Below, in pieces: positions 37,485 to 47,766 of a stretch of DNA of 64,000 nt. A program made the translations under genes and the position numbers. The notes beneath the pieces were generated by a model that worked only from the letters and a program-made list of their open reading frames with translations, was not told the DNA's origin and did not search any database. Location: contig QCKL01000005.1 in NCBI GenBank assembly GCA_003215355.1, positions 22,021-86,020 of the forward strand, given 5' to 3'. Numbering within the stretch: position 1 is the stretch's first letter; each line of letters starts with the position of its first letter. Source of the stretch: Prochlorococcus sp. AG-409-O23. Lineage in GTDB: Bacteria > Cyanobacteriota > Cyanobacteriia > PCC-6307 > Cyanobiaceae.

Positions 37485-38957
37485 GTGGTTGGATCTGAAA
37501 ATCGTTATGACGCAGTACTAGTAGGCGCTGGAATCATGAGCGCAACATTGGCTGTGTTGCTTCATGAGCTAGAGCCAGATATGCGTCTGCTAATCGTTGA
37601 ACGTCTAGAGCGTCCTGGGCTGGAGAGCAGTGCCGCTGCGAATAATGCGGGGACTGGCCATGCTGCCAACTGTGAACTTAATTACACCCCTCTTCAAGGT
37701 GACGGGAGAGTTAGCACAAGTAGAGCATTGGCTATAAATCAGTCTTTTGAAAGAAGCCTTGAATTTTGGGCTTCTTTAACTGCCATGGGAAGGATTGAAC
37801 CAAGTTCATTCCTTCATGTATTGCCCCACATTAGTTTTGTTTCTGGGAATGCTGATACCTCTTTTTTGTTTAAGCGCTTTAAGCAAATGATTGAATTACC
37901 AGCCTTTGCACAAATGCAATGGAGCATCGATCAAGACCAGCTTTTGGAATGGATGCCTTTGGTAATGGAGGGCCGTTTAAGTAATCAGCCAGTTGCGGCA
38001 ACTCGAGTTGAACGTGGAACGGACGTTGACTTCGGGGCTCTAACATCTGCATATTTAGAGAAACTTCAGTTTGATGGGTCTCTTGAAATCAAATTCTGTA
38101 CTGAAGTAATCAATTTGCATAAAAGTAATGAGATATGGCATTTAGATCTTCAAGGAGAAAATAGTTCGATTGAAGTTCAATCGCCTTTTGTTTTCCTTGG
38201 TGCTGGAGGAGGTGCATTGTCTTTGCTTCAAAAGTCTGGTATTCCTGAAGCTTTGGATTTCGGTGGTTTCCCTGTAAGTGGTAAATGGTTGGTATGTTCA
38301 GAGCCTTCAGTCACCAATAGACATCATGCAAAGGTCTACGGAAAGGCGAATGTAGGAGCTCCGCCTATGTCTGTACCGCATTTAGATAGTCGATGGATCT
38401 CTGGGAAACGCTCTTTGCTTTTTGGCCCTTTTGCTGGGTTTAGCACTAAGTTTTTAAAACAAGGTTCTTATTTAGACCTGATACGTTCTATAAATCGAAC
38501 TAATCTGGGGCCAATGTTTCAGGTAGGACTTGAAAATTTTGACTTGGTTAAATACTTATTAGATCAACTTCTTCAGACCAACCAAGATCGCATGCTTGCC
38601 TTAAAGGGGTTCTTCCCAAAAGCAATTGATAGAAACTGGAGATTATCAGTAGCAGGGCAGAGAGTTCAGATAATCAAAAGCACCCCCAAAGGCGGAATCT
38701 TGCAGATGGGTACTGAGGTTGTTACTTCTGGGGATGGCTCATTGGCAGCCCTTTTGGGAGCTTCCCCAGGAGCGAGCACTGCTGTAACGATCATGTTGGA
38801 AGTGTTACAGCGTTGCTGGGGTGAGCGAATGACTAGTCAAGAATGGCAAGAGCGTTTGAGAAATCTTTTGCCAACTATTGGCAAGGATCCAAATGCTGAT
38901 TTAAATGTGCTCCTGGCTATGCGGCAACGCAGTGATTCCTTATTGGGTGTTGTTTGA
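37485..38957 (+). CDS. mqo: Malate:quinone oxidoreductase
   Basis: Membrane-associated FAD enzyme oxidising malate to oxaloacetate and reducing quinone. 490 aa from GTG 37485. FAD-binding [16 protein letters not shown] at about 11-26, then [29 protein letters not shown] and the C-terminal [20 protein letters not shown]. It completes malate oxidation in a branched TCA pathway. The length is normal. Confidence 0.95.
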   Translation: MVGSENRYDAVLVGAGIMSATLAVLLHELEPDMRLLIVERLERPGLESSAAANNAGTGHAANCELNYTPLQGDGRVSTSRALAINQSFERSLEFWASLTAMGRIEPSSFLHVLPHISFVSGNADTSFLFKRFKQMIELPAFAQMQWSIDQDQLLEWMPLVMEGRLSNQPVAATRVERGTDVDFGALTSAYLEKLQFDGSLEIKFCTEVINLHKSNEIWHLDLQGENSSIEVQSPFVFLGAGGGALSLLQKSGIPEALDFGGFPVSGKWLVCSEPSVTNRHHAKVYGKANVGAPPMSVPHLDSRWISGKRSLLFGPFAGFSTKFLKQGSYLDLIRSINRTNLGPMFQVGLENFDLVKYLLDQLLQTNQDRMLALKGFFPKAIDRNWRLSVAGQRVQIIKSTPKGGILQMGTEVVTSGDGSLAALLGASPGASTAVTIMLEVLQRCWGERMTSQEWQERLRNLLPTIGKDPNADLNVLLAMRQRSDSLLGVV

Positions 38958-39049
38958 TGAATGGATGAATCCCTATGTCTGCCGATATCTGGGCTAATAA
39001 GAGGCTCAGGGATTGTTCAAATCTGTCCAATTAGGAAATCTTCAACCTA

Positions 39050-40855
39050 ATGACTGACGTTCCAGTTTCTCGATTAAGGAACTTCTGCATCATTGCTCAT
39101 ATCGACCATGGCAAGTCGACTTTGGCTGACAGGCTCTTGCAAGATACCGGAACAGTTGCGGGTAGAGATATGCAGGATCAATTCCTTGACAATATGGATC
39201 TTGAAAGGGAAAGAGGGATAACTATCAAGCTTCAGGCCGCAAGAATGAATTACAAGGCAGCTGATGCTCAAAATTATGTACTCAATCTGATTGATACCCC
39301 AGGTCATGTTGATTTCTCGTATGAGGTTAGTCGTTCTCTTCAAGCTTGTGAGGGTGCTTTGTTGGTCGTCGATGCAAGTCAAGGAGTAGAAGCTCAGACA
39401 TTGGCGAATGTTTATTTGGCTCTGGAGAATGATCTTGAGATAATTCCTGTTCTGAACAAGATTGACTTGCCTGGTTCAGATCCTGAAAAGATCAAAGCTG
39501 AAATAGAGGCAATAATTGGACTAGATACTTCAACGGCAATAGTTTGCTCCGCTAAAACAGGACTAGGTGTTCCTGAGATCCTTCAGGCTGTGGTCGACCG
39601 AATACCACCGCCTAAAGATGCATTAAATGAGAAGACAAGGGCTTTGATTTTTGATTCTTATTATGACCCTTATCGCGGAGTGATTGTTTACTTCCGTGTA
39701 ATTAGTGGACGCATAAGTATTAAAGATAAAGTCTTACTCATGGCCAGCAATAAGAGCTATGAACTAGATGAGATTGGTGTAATGGCTCCAAATCAATGCA
39801 TGGTTGATGAGCTCCATGCGGGAGAGGTTGGGTATTTGGCAGCATCTATAAAGGCTGTTTCTGATGCAAGGGTTGGGGACACGATTACTTTGCTTAATGC
39901 CCCCGCTGAAGCGCCTCTTCCTGGTTACAAAGAGGCTAAGCCTATGGTTTTTTGTGGCTTATTCCCTACAGATGCTGATCAATATCCGGATTTAAGAGAA
40001 GCGCTGCAGAAACTTCAACTTTCAGATGCAGCATTAAAGTTTGAGCCTGAAACTAGTAGCGCAATGGGCTTTGGTTTTAGATGTGGCTTCTTAGGACTTC
40101 TTCATATGGAAATTGTCCAAGAGCGTCTAGAAAGAGAATATGACCTTGACCTAATAGTTACGGCTCCTTCAGTTATATATCAAGTGAATATGCTAAATGG
40201 CGAAATATTGATGGTTGATAATCCTGCGATACTACCCGATCCACAAAAACGTGAATCAATAGAAGAACCATATGTCAGGATGGAGATTTATGCTCCTAAT
40301 GATTACAACGGAACTCTTATGGGCCTTTGTCAAGAAAGACGCGGAGACTTCTTAGATATGAAGTATATAACTACAGATAGAGTTACTCTTATTTATGAAC
40401 TGCCTCTTGCAGAGGTGGTTACTGATTTTTTTGATCAGATGAAAAGTCGAACAAAAGGTTATGCCTCAATGGAATATCATTTGATCGGATATCGGCGTAA
40501 TGATTTAGTAAGGCTTGATGTATTGATTAATTCGGAAAGAGCAGACCCTTTAACCACGATCGTTCATCGCGACAAGGCTTATTCAGTCGGGAAAGGATTG
40601 GTTGAGAAACTTAAAGAGCTTATTCCAAGGCAACAATTTAAAATTCCACTTCAGGCATCAATAGGCAGCCGAATTATTGCTAGCGAAAGTATTAGCGCAA
40701 TGCGTAAAGATGTCTTGGCTAAATGTTACGGGGGAGATATATCACGTAAGAAAAAGTTGCTTCAAAAGCAGGCAAAAGGTAAGAAAAGAATGAAAGCGAT
40801 GGGGAAAGTAGATGTACCTCAAGAAGCATTTATGGCTGTGCTCAAGTTGAATTGA
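39050..40855 (+). CDS. lepA: Elongation factor 4 (LepA), ribosomal back-translocase
   Basis: Translational GTPase. 601 aa with G1 [14 protein letters not shown] (about 14-27), RGITIK switch I, DTPGHVDF and NKIDLPG. An EF-G-like domain III/V part follows, and the unique C-terminal domain includes [17 protein letters not shown]. Starts with ATG at 39050, 92 bp after mqo. Confidence 0.98.
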   Translation: MTDVPVSRLRNFCIIAHIDHGKSTLADRLLQDTGTVAGRDMQDQFLDNMDLERERGITIKLQAARMNYKAADAQNYVLNLIDTPGHVDFSYEVSRSLQACEGALLVVDASQGVEAQTLANVYLALENDLEIIPVLNKIDLPGSDPEKIKAEIEAIIGLDTSTAIVCSAKTGLGVPEILQAVVDRIPPPKDALNEKTRALIFDSYYDPYRGVIVYFRVISGRISIKDKVLLMASNKSYELDEIGVMAPNQCMVDELHAGEVGYLAASIKAVSDARVGDTITLLNAPAEAPLPGYKEAKPMVFCGLFPTDADQYPDLREALQKLQLSDAALKFEPETSSAMGFGFRCGFLGLLHMEIVQERLEREYDLDLIVTAPSVIYQVNMLNGEILMVDNPAILPDPQKRESIEEPYVRMEIYAPNDYNGTLMGLCQERRGDFLDMKYITTDRVTLIYELPLAEVVTDFFDQMKSRTKGYASMEYHLIGYRRNDLVRLDVLINSERADPLTTIVHRDKAYSVGKGLVEKLKELIPRQQFKIPLQASIGSRIIASESISAMRKDVLAKCYGGDISRKKKLLQKQAKGKKRMKAMGKVDVPQEAFMAVLKLN

Positions 40856-40930
40856 GAAAGCCTTATTGCTATTTATTATTAATTGCTTGAGGATTAGCTG
40901 ATCTTTGGTTGAACTTTGATAGCCATCTAG

Positions 40931-41107
40931 TTAAATACTTCTAATCGCAACCGACAAAGTTGCAGGTGTAAAATTCGTGGGACCTAATGCTTTTTCCTCG
41001 CTCTTTTCTTGCTTGCTGCATGATGACCAAATTAAGCTAGCAATTAATAATACCCCTATCGTCATTGTCAGTTCTCCAACAGTTAGGCCTTTTTCTCTTG
41101 ACTTCAT
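40931..41107 (-). CDS. Short prepilin-like membrane protein
   Basis: 58 aa from the ATG at 41107; a second ATG lies two codons upstream. The N-terminus MKSREKG is followed by LTVGELTMTIGVLLIASLIW. This fits a class III (type IV prepilin) leader: cleavage after Gly7, Glu at mature position 5, then a hydrophobic helix. The remaining 30 residues are polar with one Cys. It is much shorter than a typical pilin. No pilin machinery gene is adjacent. Whether it is processed by a prepilin peptidase is inference. Confidence 0.6.
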   Translation of the reverse strand: MKSREKGLTVGELTMTIGVLLIASLIWSSCSKQEKSEEKALGPTNFTPATLSVAIRSI

Positions 41108-41167
41108 AATCATTTGTTTAAGTATTGATATTTAAGCGTCATCCTCCAATTATTTCTACCCTTAGGC

Positions 41168-42058
41168 TTGAGTATTAGGAATTGCTTGCTTTTGGCCTTC
41201 TCTGCATTCCGCAAGTTTTTTAAGCAAACGAGCCTTTCTGGTCACATGACTACTTGTGGAGCAGTGATTTTGGCTGTTTATCTACTGGCGGCTTTATTTA
41301 CTCCTGTACTGTCTGGTCTAGACATTATCCCTGAACCAAGTACAGGATTAGAAAATCCTATTTTTGCGCCCCCCTCATTGGCCCATTGGTGTGGCACTGA
41401 TCGACTTGGTAGGGATGTTTGTGTAAGGACTTTGGCAGGGAGTGGAGTGGCGTTACAGGTTGTTTTGCTTGCGGTATCACTTGCTGTTGTTATTGGCGTC
41501 CCTCTAGGGATGATTAGTGGTTATTTAGGTGGGGCATTAGATAGAACTTTGATTTTGCTAATGGACACTTTGTATACAATCCCTGTCCTTTTGCTCTCAG
41601 TAGTGATGGCTTTCCTTCTTGGTCGGGGTGTACCAAATGCAGCAGCAGCACTTTGTGTAGTCTATATTCCTCAATATTTTCGTGTTGTACGCAATCAAAC
41701 AGCACAAGTTAAAGCAGAGTTGTTTATAGAGGCGGCTAGGGCAATTGGCGCTAGTCCAATGTGGGTTTTACGCAAATATCTTTTTAGGAATGTAATTACT
41801 TCTGTCCCAGTCTTGTTAACCCTTAATGCAGCTGATGCAGTTTTAGTTCTTGGAGGATTAGGTTTCCTAGGCCTAGGTTTACCAGAGTCAGTCCCTGAAT
41901 GGGGCGCTGACTTAAATATGGCTTTGGCGGCTGTGCCAACAGGAATTTGGTGGACAGCACTTTTCCCTGGCTTGTCAATGTTTGGCTTGGTTCTGGGATT
42001 GTCTTTCCTGGGCGAGGGACTTGAAACCTTGATTAGTGGAGTAGAGAGAAGCAAATAG
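41168..42058 (+). CDS. dppC: ABC transporter permease, DppC/OppC family
   Basis: Inner-membrane subunit of a peptide/nickel-type ABC importer. 296 aa from TTG 41168 with about six helices. The GTDRLGRDV segment at about 76-84 is the family's periplasmic signature, and EAARAIGASPMWVLRKYLF at about 188-206 is the EAA loop contacting the ATPase. No ATPase or binding protein is adjacent, so the other subunits must lie elsewhere. The substrate is unknown. Confidence 0.9.
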   Translation: MSIRNCLLLAFSAFRKFFKQTSLSGHMTTCGAVILAVYLLAALFTPVLSGLDIIPEPSTGLENPIFAPPSLAHWCGTDRLGRDVCVRTLAGSGVALQVVLLAVSLAVVIGVPLGMISGYLGGALDRTLILLMDTLYTIPVLLLSVVMAFLLGRGVPNAAAALCVVYIPQYFRVVRNQTAQVKAELFIEAARAIGASPMWVLRKYLFRNVITSVPVLLTLNAADAVLVLGGLGFLGLGLPESVPEWGADLNMALAAVPTGIWWTALFPGLSMFGLVLGLSFLGEGLETLISGVERSK

Positions 42059-42160
42059 AATCAAGTGATATTTAAAGAATATGACTTGTTAGGTATTAAC
42101 GCAATTTAGATACATCTTCTCCACTCCCTGTTGGCTAGGAGATGCTTATCTAAATATTTA

Positions 42161-42850
42161 TCAATGCGGTATTTTTTCTGTTCTAGGGAGCTCTTCAATA
42201 ATCGCGCCTTCGGAATTAAGTGAAGGGTATTTACGGCCTTTCGAGTTGCACCAAGCTGCAACCTCTGGATATGCCCATTCAAAAATGATTTGGTTATATA
42301 ACTCTGGATCCAAACTTTCTCCTGCTTCTGGAATGAGACCTGCTACATGCCTTTGCCTCAGGGCTTCAAACAGGAGTGTCGCTGCCGCTACAGATACGTT
42401 TAATGATTGCACCATTCCTCTCATTGGGATGAACACCCCTTTATCCATTAGTTTTGTTGCTTTTGTAGTTAGTCCCCATTTTTCTGCGCCAAGAACAAAG
42501 GCAGTAGCGCCTGTGAAGTCGCAGTCTCGATAGTCGCACGCGTTGCCTCCAAGATTTGTCCCATACAACTTGAAGCCTTTTTCCTTAAGAGTCTCAACTG
42601 CTAATTCGATATTTGTGTGATCACGAAGTTTGATCCATTTTTGGCTCCCTTGAGCTGTGCTATTGAAGGTAGGCGTTTTGTTTTGATTGCATACTGCATG
42701 CACTTCAAGCAGCCCTACGGCATCGCAACTGCGGAGAATTGCAGATAAGTTGTGAGGCTTTTCTACTTGTTCAAGAAGTACAGTGAGATCTGCCATTCGG
42801 CGATTTAGGACAGCCTGAAGCCTTTTGAACCTGCGAGGCAATAGAGGCAT
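42161..42850 (-). CDS. trmH: tRNA (guanosine-2'-O)-methyltransferase, SpoU/TrmH family
   Basis: SPOUT-fold methyltransferase for tRNA position G18. 229 aa with motif 1 KPHNLSAILRSCDAVGL at about 32-48, motif 2 FVLGAEKWGLT at about 138-148, and motif 3 GMVQSLNVSVAAATLLFEAL at about 164-183. Its start codon shares CATG with the divergent atl start, so both messages begin within the same few bases. Confidence 0.92.
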   Translation of the reverse strand: MPLLPRRFKRLQAVLNRRMADLTVLLEQVEKPHNLSAILRSCDAVGLLEVHAVCNQNKTPTFNSTAQGSQKWIKLRDHTNIELAVETLKEKGFKLYGTNLGGNACDYRDCDFTGATAFVLGAEKWGLTTKATKLMDKGVFIPMRGMVQSLNVSVAAATLLFEALRQRHVAGLIPEAGESLDPELYNQIIFEWAYPEVAAWCNSKGRKYPSLNSEGAIIEELPRTEKIPH

Positions 42851-43127
42851 GAATCAAAGAGATCCCTTTGATATAAGGGTATTGCAAACAGTCTCTCTAA
42901 TCCCTTTTGGAAAGTTGGCAACATATGGCCAGATCGCAGAGTTTATTAATGCCTTTGGTTCTGCAAGGCAAGTCGGTTGGACCTTGAGTCGTTTGAGTTT
43001 GCCAACTGAGGTCCCTTGGCACCGGGTTGTTAATGCAAAGGGAAAGATCTCTATGAGTCTTGCAAGGGAAGGTACTGATTGGATGCAGCTTGAATTACTT
43101 CGCTCTGAGGGGATTCCAGTTAATTGA
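42849..43127 (+). CDS. atl: Alkyltransferase-like DNA-binding protein (MGMT fold, Trp in place of Cys)
   Basis: 92 aa from the ATG at 42849. It has the MGMT/Ada C-terminal DNA-binding fold: IPFGKLATYGQIAEFI (about 18-33) with RQVGW, and VPWHRVVN at 56-63, where the alkyl-acceptor Cys of PCHRV is Trp57. Such alkyltransferase-like proteins recognise O6-alkylguanine and flag it for nucleotide excision repair. It is divergent from trmH with overlapping start codons. Confidence 0.88.
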   Translation: MNQRDPFDIRVLQTVSLIPFGKLATYGQIAEFINAFGSARQVGWTLSRLSLPTEVPWHRVVNAKGKISMSLAREGTDWMQLELLRSEGIPVN

Positions 43128-43276
43128 GAGGGGAGGCTACCTTTGTGGGATTTTTTATGGCATCCATCATCCAACCCTTGATTGCAGGTGAGCTCGACTA
43201 AACAATCAAATTGGCTTTTCTTATTTAAGTAGTTGATCTGCTATCACAATTAAAGAGTTCCCTATTTCGTTCTTTG

Positions 43277-44602
43277 ATGAATTGTGGAGAGACAATACCT
43301 GGTTTGATGTCAAGGATGGCGGCATGGCAAGTCTTACAAGCTGTAGCTGCTGGAGCGTATGCAGATGTAGCACTTGAAAGAGCTCTTAGGAGTCATCAAA
43401 TAAGTGATTTGGATAGAGGATTGGTTACTGAATTGGCATATGGCGCAATTCGTCAGCGTCAGTTGTTGGATGGATGGATAGATTTTCTTGGAAAGGTTTC
43501 AGCTCGAAAACAGCCTCCTTTACTTCGCTTATTGCTGCATTTGGGGCTTTATCAGATTTTGCTGATGGAGCGGATCCCTTTTTCTGCAGCTGTAAATACT
43601 TCTGTTGAACTTGCGAAAAAAAGCAAGCTCGCAAGGCTGGCACCTGTTGTAAATGCTGTCTTGAGAGCTGCTATCCGTTTTAAGGAGAATGGGAAGGAAT
43701 TGCCTTCACCAAGCACTCTGGAAGCGATTCTTTCGCAATCACATTCCATCCCAATTTGGCTGGCTGAGTTGCTGATTGCTTTGAAAGGCCAGGCAGGAGC
43801 TTTTGATCTTGCCAAGGCTTTTAATAAGCCACCTTCCTTAGATCTGAGAGTTAATCGTCTTAGAACTTCACCAGAGCGTTTGAGAATACTCTTTGATGCT
43901 GTAGAAATTGAATCATTGCCTATCAAAGGCTGCCCTGATGGGCTTGAAGTTTTAAATGGCTCTGGCGATTTGCGCAGGTGGCCTGGATATAAGGAAGGAC
44001 AATGGTGCGTTCAAGATCGCTCGGCTCAATGGGTATCTCCATTACTTGCACCGCAACCCGGGGATATTGTTCTTGATGCTTGCTCAGCTCCTGGAGGTAA
44101 AGCAACTCATTTGGCTGAATTAATTGGCAATAAAGGTGAACTTTGGGCTGTCGATCGTTCTCTTACCAGATTAAAAAAAGTTGTTACTAATTCTTCTCGT
44201 CTTGGATCTAATTGTCTGCAGACACTTGTTGCTGATTCCACTTCCCTTCTTGAGAAGAAGCCTGGTTGGGAAGGATATTTTCAAAGAATCCTTCTGGATG
44301 CACCATGCTCAGGATTGGGAACTTTGGCAAGACATCCAGACGCTCGTTGGAGGATGTCGCCGTCGCAGATTCAAGAATTAGTAGGTTTGCAGGAAAAATT
44401 ACTTGAGGGCCTTCTCCCTTTATTAAGTGCAGGTGGCCGAATTGTGTACTCCACTTGCACTATTCACCCTGAAGAAAACTCTCGACAGATTGAGAAATTC
44501 ATGATGCGTCATCCAGAGTTATCTCTTGTCTCACAGAAACAGATTTGGCCAGACCTAGAGAAGCCTGGAGATGGATTCTATGCAGCTGTAATAGATCGCT
44601 GA
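43277..44602 (+). CDS. rsmB: 16S rRNA (cytosine-967-C5) methyltransferase RsmB/Sun
   Basis: SAM-dependent m5C methyltransferase. About 441 aa: N-terminal NusB-like RNA-binding domain (AAWQVLQAVAAGAYADVALE, RGLVTELAYGAIRQRQLLDG) and C-terminal catalytic domain with VLDACSAPGGKATHLAEL, AVDRS, the DAPCSGLGTLARHPD motif and YSTCTIHPEEN carrying the two catalytic cysteines. Starts TTG 43274, ATG 43277 and ATG 43307 are all possible. Confidence 0.94.
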   Translation: MNCGETIPGLMSRMAAWQVLQAVAAGAYADVALERALRSHQISDLDRGLVTELAYGAIRQRQLLDGWIDFLGKVSARKQPPLLRLLLHLGLYQILLMERIPFSAAVNTSVELAKKSKLARLAPVVNAVLRAAIRFKENGKELPSPSTLEAILSQSHSIPIWLAELLIALKGQAGAFDLAKAFNKPPSLDLRVNRLRTSPERLRILFDAVEIESLPIKGCPDGLEVLNGSGDLRRWPGYKEGQWCVQDRSAQWVSPLLAPQPGDIVLDACSAPGGKATHLAELIGNKGELWAVDRSLTRLKKVVTNSSRLGSNCLQTLVADSTSLLEKKPGWEGYFQRILLDAPCSGLGTLARHPDARWRMSPSQIQELVGLQEKLLEGLLPLLSAGGRIVYSTCTIHPEENSRQIEKFMMRHPELSLVSQKQIWPDLEKPGDGFYAAVIDR

Positions 44603-44669
44603 TTATTAGCATCTTTGGCTTTAGCAATATTGATTTCATTGGATTGATTTTTAGCCCTCCCTTAGATCT

Positions 44670-46526
44670 TTAAGGCTGAAGTGGCTTCTCTATAGTTATG
44701 TCATGGCGTGTTTTTGTAGACGGCCTCTCTGGAAACTTCAATGATTCAAAGTCTTCCTTGATTTGCAGCATGAATTGTTTCCATGCCCAGGCTGCTTCAC
44801 CACTTCCACTCTTTGTCTCGGTGTTGTTGTCATAGCCAAACCAAACGCCTGTCGTGAGTTGAGGAATAGACCCGATGAACCAAAGATCTCGCCCTCCTTC
44901 GGATGTACCGGTTTTGCCCGCAATAGACCACCCTTTGATTGATGCAGCTTTACCTGTGCCAGATTTAACTACTTTTTGAAGCATCCAGTTCATGGTGTCA
45001 GCTACATCTTTTCCCAAAGCAAGTTGACCTTTTTCTCCATCAACCTTTTTGCTCCATAAGATGACATTGTTAGGGCCTAGAACTTCCTCAAAAGGAGTGG
45101 GCTTCATATAAATTCCTCTATTCGCAACACCTGCATAGGCGGCAGTCATTTCAAGGACTGTTTGCTCATAGGCCCCTATCGCAAGTGGATAGTATTTGCC
45201 AAGCTGTCGACTATTTCCGATGCCAAGCTTGTTTGCTGTAGATATAACTTCCTGAAAACCTACTTTCTCAACAAGCTGAACTGCCACGGTATTAAGTGAG
45301 TTTGTGAAGGCATCTGAGAGAGAAACTTTTCCCATATATTTGTCTCCAAAATTCTTTGGGCAGTAACCGTCCCAACAACGGGGGTTATCTACAAAAATGT
45401 CTTCTGGTTGGGTGCCTTGGTTTAAAGCAGCTGAATATGGAAATAGCTTGAAGGTCGACCCAGGGGACCGAAGAGCCTGGGTAGCTCGATTGAATTGATT
45501 TTCTTCGAAATTCTTCCCACCCACTAGGACTCTGATTAACCCAGTCTTTGGATCAATTGAAACTATTGCCCCTTCGGTATCTCCTGGACTGTGTGCGCGA
45601 ATGACTTGTTGCGCTTTCTTTTGCCAGTTCAGATTGAGACTTGTACGTACCGTTAACCCTCCAATCTCAAGTTGTTCAGGTTTCAAAAGCCTTGGTAGTT
45701 GTTTCGCAACCAAGCTTGTGAAAAAGGGAGCAGCACTGTTAAAGAATTTTGGGGTTGCTGGCTTTAGATTTAGTGGGCTGTTAATTCCTGAAGAGAGCTC
45801 CTCTGCAGATATAAACCCTTCTCTATGCATCTTTGTAAGTACAGCAGAACGACGTTTAAGAGCAAATTGAGGATTGACCAAAGGTGAATAGATTGATGGC
45901 GCAGGAGGAAGGCCTGCAATTAGTGCGGCTTCATCTAATGACAATTCTTTTGGGGTTTTGGTGAAGTACACCCAGGCAGCATCTGCTATCCCATAGGCGC
46001 CAGAACCCAAATAGACATAGTTCAAATATTGCTCAAGGATTTTTTCTTTGCTTAGTTGTCTTTCAAGCTTGAAAGCAAGTGCGGCTTCCTTAAATTTGCG
46101 CGTTAAGGTCCGATCCTGACTTAGGAAGACCATTCGCGCCAGTTGTTGTGTAATTGTGCTGCCTCCTTCCATTACTGCTCCTTGGCGAATATTGCTTACA
46201 ACAGCCCTAGCAATTCCCCATAGGTCCACTCCATTGTGATCGAGAAACCTTCTATCTTCTGCAGCTATAAAAGCTTGCCTTACTAATAGCGGAATGCTTC
46301 CTTGCTCAACTTTCTCCCGAGTTGTAGGCCCAAGCTTCTGTATTACTTTTTTATTAGTTGAAAGGATCGTAATAGTGCCTGGTCGACTAAAGCTGGTTAC
46401 TTTTGTTGCATCAGGGAGCATTGAGTCGATTGATTTACCTAGAAAACTCTCCGTAAAGGCTGCTGCTGAACCAACAGAAATTGAAGAAGCTACTAGGACA
46501 AGCCACAGTTGGCTTTTTCGACTCAC
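44670..46526 (-). CDS. Class A penicillin-binding protein (glycosyltransferase and transpeptidase)
   Basis: Bifunctional peptidoglycan polymerase, 618 aa. An N-terminal signal-anchor helix (about 7-25). The GT51 domain has catalytic Glu90 in FIAAEDRRFLDH and GGSTITQQLARMVFL (121-135). The transpeptidase domain has SxxK at Ser357-Lys360, SxN at 410-412 and KTG at 538-540. The C-terminus is short and lacks extra domains. It is co-oriented with chlG, overlapping by 4 bp. Confidence 0.93.
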   Translation of the reverse strand: MSRKSQLWLVLVASSISVGSAAAFTESFLGKSIDSMLPDATKVTSFSRPGTITILSTNKKVIQKLGPTTREKVEQGSIPLLVRQAFIAAEDRRFLDHNGVDLWGIARAVVSNIRQGAVMEGGSTITQQLARMVFLSQDRTLTRKFKEAALAFKLERQLSKEKILEQYLNYVYLGSGAYGIADAAWVYFTKTPKELSLDEAALIAGLPPAPSIYSPLVNPQFALKRRSAVLTKMHREGFISAEELSSGINSPLNLKPATPKFFNSAAPFFTSLVAKQLPRLLKPEQLEIGGLTVRTSLNLNWQKKAQQVIRAHSPGDTEGAIVSIDPKTGLIRVLVGGKNFEENQFNRATQALRSPGSTFKLFPYSAALNQGTQPEDIFVDNPRCWDGYCPKNFGDKYMGKVSLSDAFTNSLNTVAVQLVEKVGFQEVISTANKLGIGNSRQLGKYYPLAIGAYEQTVLEMTAAYAGVANRGIYMKPTPFEEVLGPNNVILWSKKVDGEKGQLALGKDVADTMNWMLQKVVKSGTGKAASIKGWSIAGKTGTSEGGRDLWFIGSIPQLTTGVWFGYDNNTETKSGSGEAAWAWKQFMLQIKEDFESLKFPERPSTKTRHDITIEKPLQP

Positions 46527-47476
46527 AGCACCTGGATAAGTGAGCTATGCCCAATTGCTAATGCTGTTACAAGCATTCCAAGAATTAGGAAAGGTTGAGC
46601 ACTTGCTTGATACTTAACATCAAAAGCCAAAGGATCTCTTAGTAACCAGATGTCTTGGAAAGTTATTTGAGGAATAATTAGCAGAATAAGAATTACTGAG
46701 GCGAAATGTTGGTCAATTGAGATCAATACTGCAACCATGGCTAATTGGAATATATCAATCATCCCAGCACTGATCCAACTTGCAGTTTTTATGCCAAAAA
46801 CTACTGGTAGAGATTGCAAACCTAGCGCTTTATCTCCTTCAACACTCTTGAAATCATTGATTACAGCAATCCCTAATCCTGCCAGGCTATAGGCAAGAGT
46901 TAGTAATGCTGTTATCCAAGTAAGTTGGCCAAAAAGCGCTTGACCTGCCCACCAAGGTAGCGCGATATAACTGGCTCCAAGTGCATAATTTCCAAGCCAA
47001 CCATTTTGCTTGAGTTTTAGTGGAGGCGCGGAATAGATATAACTTACAAAAGAACCACCTAAGGCAAGAAGAAATACTGAAGGGGTTTTGTGGCCAGCCC
47101 ATAGGTCTAGTCCATATCCAACTGCTAGACCTGCCAGGAGCAGTATCCATATTTGAAGCTTGACTTGAAGAAGTGAAATTGCTCCAGAAGGTATAGGCCT
47201 GTTGGGTTCGTTTATGGCATCAATCTCTCGGTCGTAGTAGTCATTGATGGTCTGTGTATACCCTGCAAGAAGAGGGCCACTCATTACCATGCATGCAATT
47301 GAGGCAAGGACATTAGACAATTGCCAGGAGTAATTACCACTAGCTGCAGCGCCACATATGACTCCCCACAGGAGTGGAATCCACGTAATGGGTTTCATCA
47401 GCTGGAGTCGCAGCTTCCAGATGTTTTTTGTTTCTGCGGCTCCTTTTATTCCAAGGAGTTGCCTTGCGTCGCTCAC
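46523..47476 (-). CDS. chlG: Chlorophyll synthase ChlG
   Basis: UbiA-family prenyltransferase that esterifies (divinyl-)chlorophyllide with a phytyl or geranylgeranyl chain. 317 aa, about nine helices, with the Asp-rich motif NDYYDREIDAINEPNRPIPS at about 93-112 and a second motif VINDFKSVEGDKALG at about 214-228. It lies 10 bp after the DUF2862 gene and overlaps the PBP start. Confidence 0.95.
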   Translation of the reverse strand: MSDARQLLGIKGAAETKNIWKLRLQLMKPITWIPLLWGVICGAAASGNYSWQLSNVLASIACMVMSGPLLAGYTQTINDYYDREIDAINEPNRPIPSGAISLLQVKLQIWILLLAGLAVGYGLDLWAGHKTPSVFLLALGGSFVSYIYSAPPLKLKQNGWLGNYALGASYIALPWWAGQALFGQLTWITALLTLAYSLAGLGIAVINDFKSVEGDKALGLQSLPVVFGIKTASWISAGMIDIFQLAMVAVLISIDQHFASVILILLIIPQITFQDIWLLRDPLAFDVKYQASAQPFLILGMLVTALAIGHSSLIQVL

Positions 47477-47486
47477 TAATTGAGCC

Positions 47487-47711
47487 TCAGGCGCGGTCTA
47501 TTTCTTCGTCAAAGAACCAGCTGGTCGAGCCATCACTGAGTTCCAGGACTAAGCCAATTCCTTGGCCATCTGTCATCTTGTAATCCACTATTTTTCCGCG
47601 TGGATTCTCCGAAAGTTTTCTGGCAAGAGTTGAGGGGATTCGATCTTTAACTCTATCAAGATCAACTCTGACATTTGATCCAATTCTAATAAGAGTGACA
47701 GCCTGGGGCAT
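47487..47711 (-). CDS. DUF2862 family small protein
   Basis: 74-aa soluble protein conserved in cyanobacteria: IRIGSNVRVDLDRVKDRIP in the first half, and VDYKMTDGQGIGLVLELSDG with a terminal SWFFDEEI. It is probably a small SH3-like beta barrel (inference). It lies directly upstream of chlG in the same operon, so a role in pigment metabolism is possible but not shown. Confidence 0.78.
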   Translation of the reverse strand: MPQAVTLIRIGSNVRVDLDRVKDRIPSTLARKLSENPRGKIVDYKMTDGQGIGLVLELSDGSTSWFFDEEIDRA

Positions 47712-47766
47712 GGCCTGTAAGGCTAAGAAGGTGGCGCAACCCTAACAGTCGCACTAATAAACCGGA

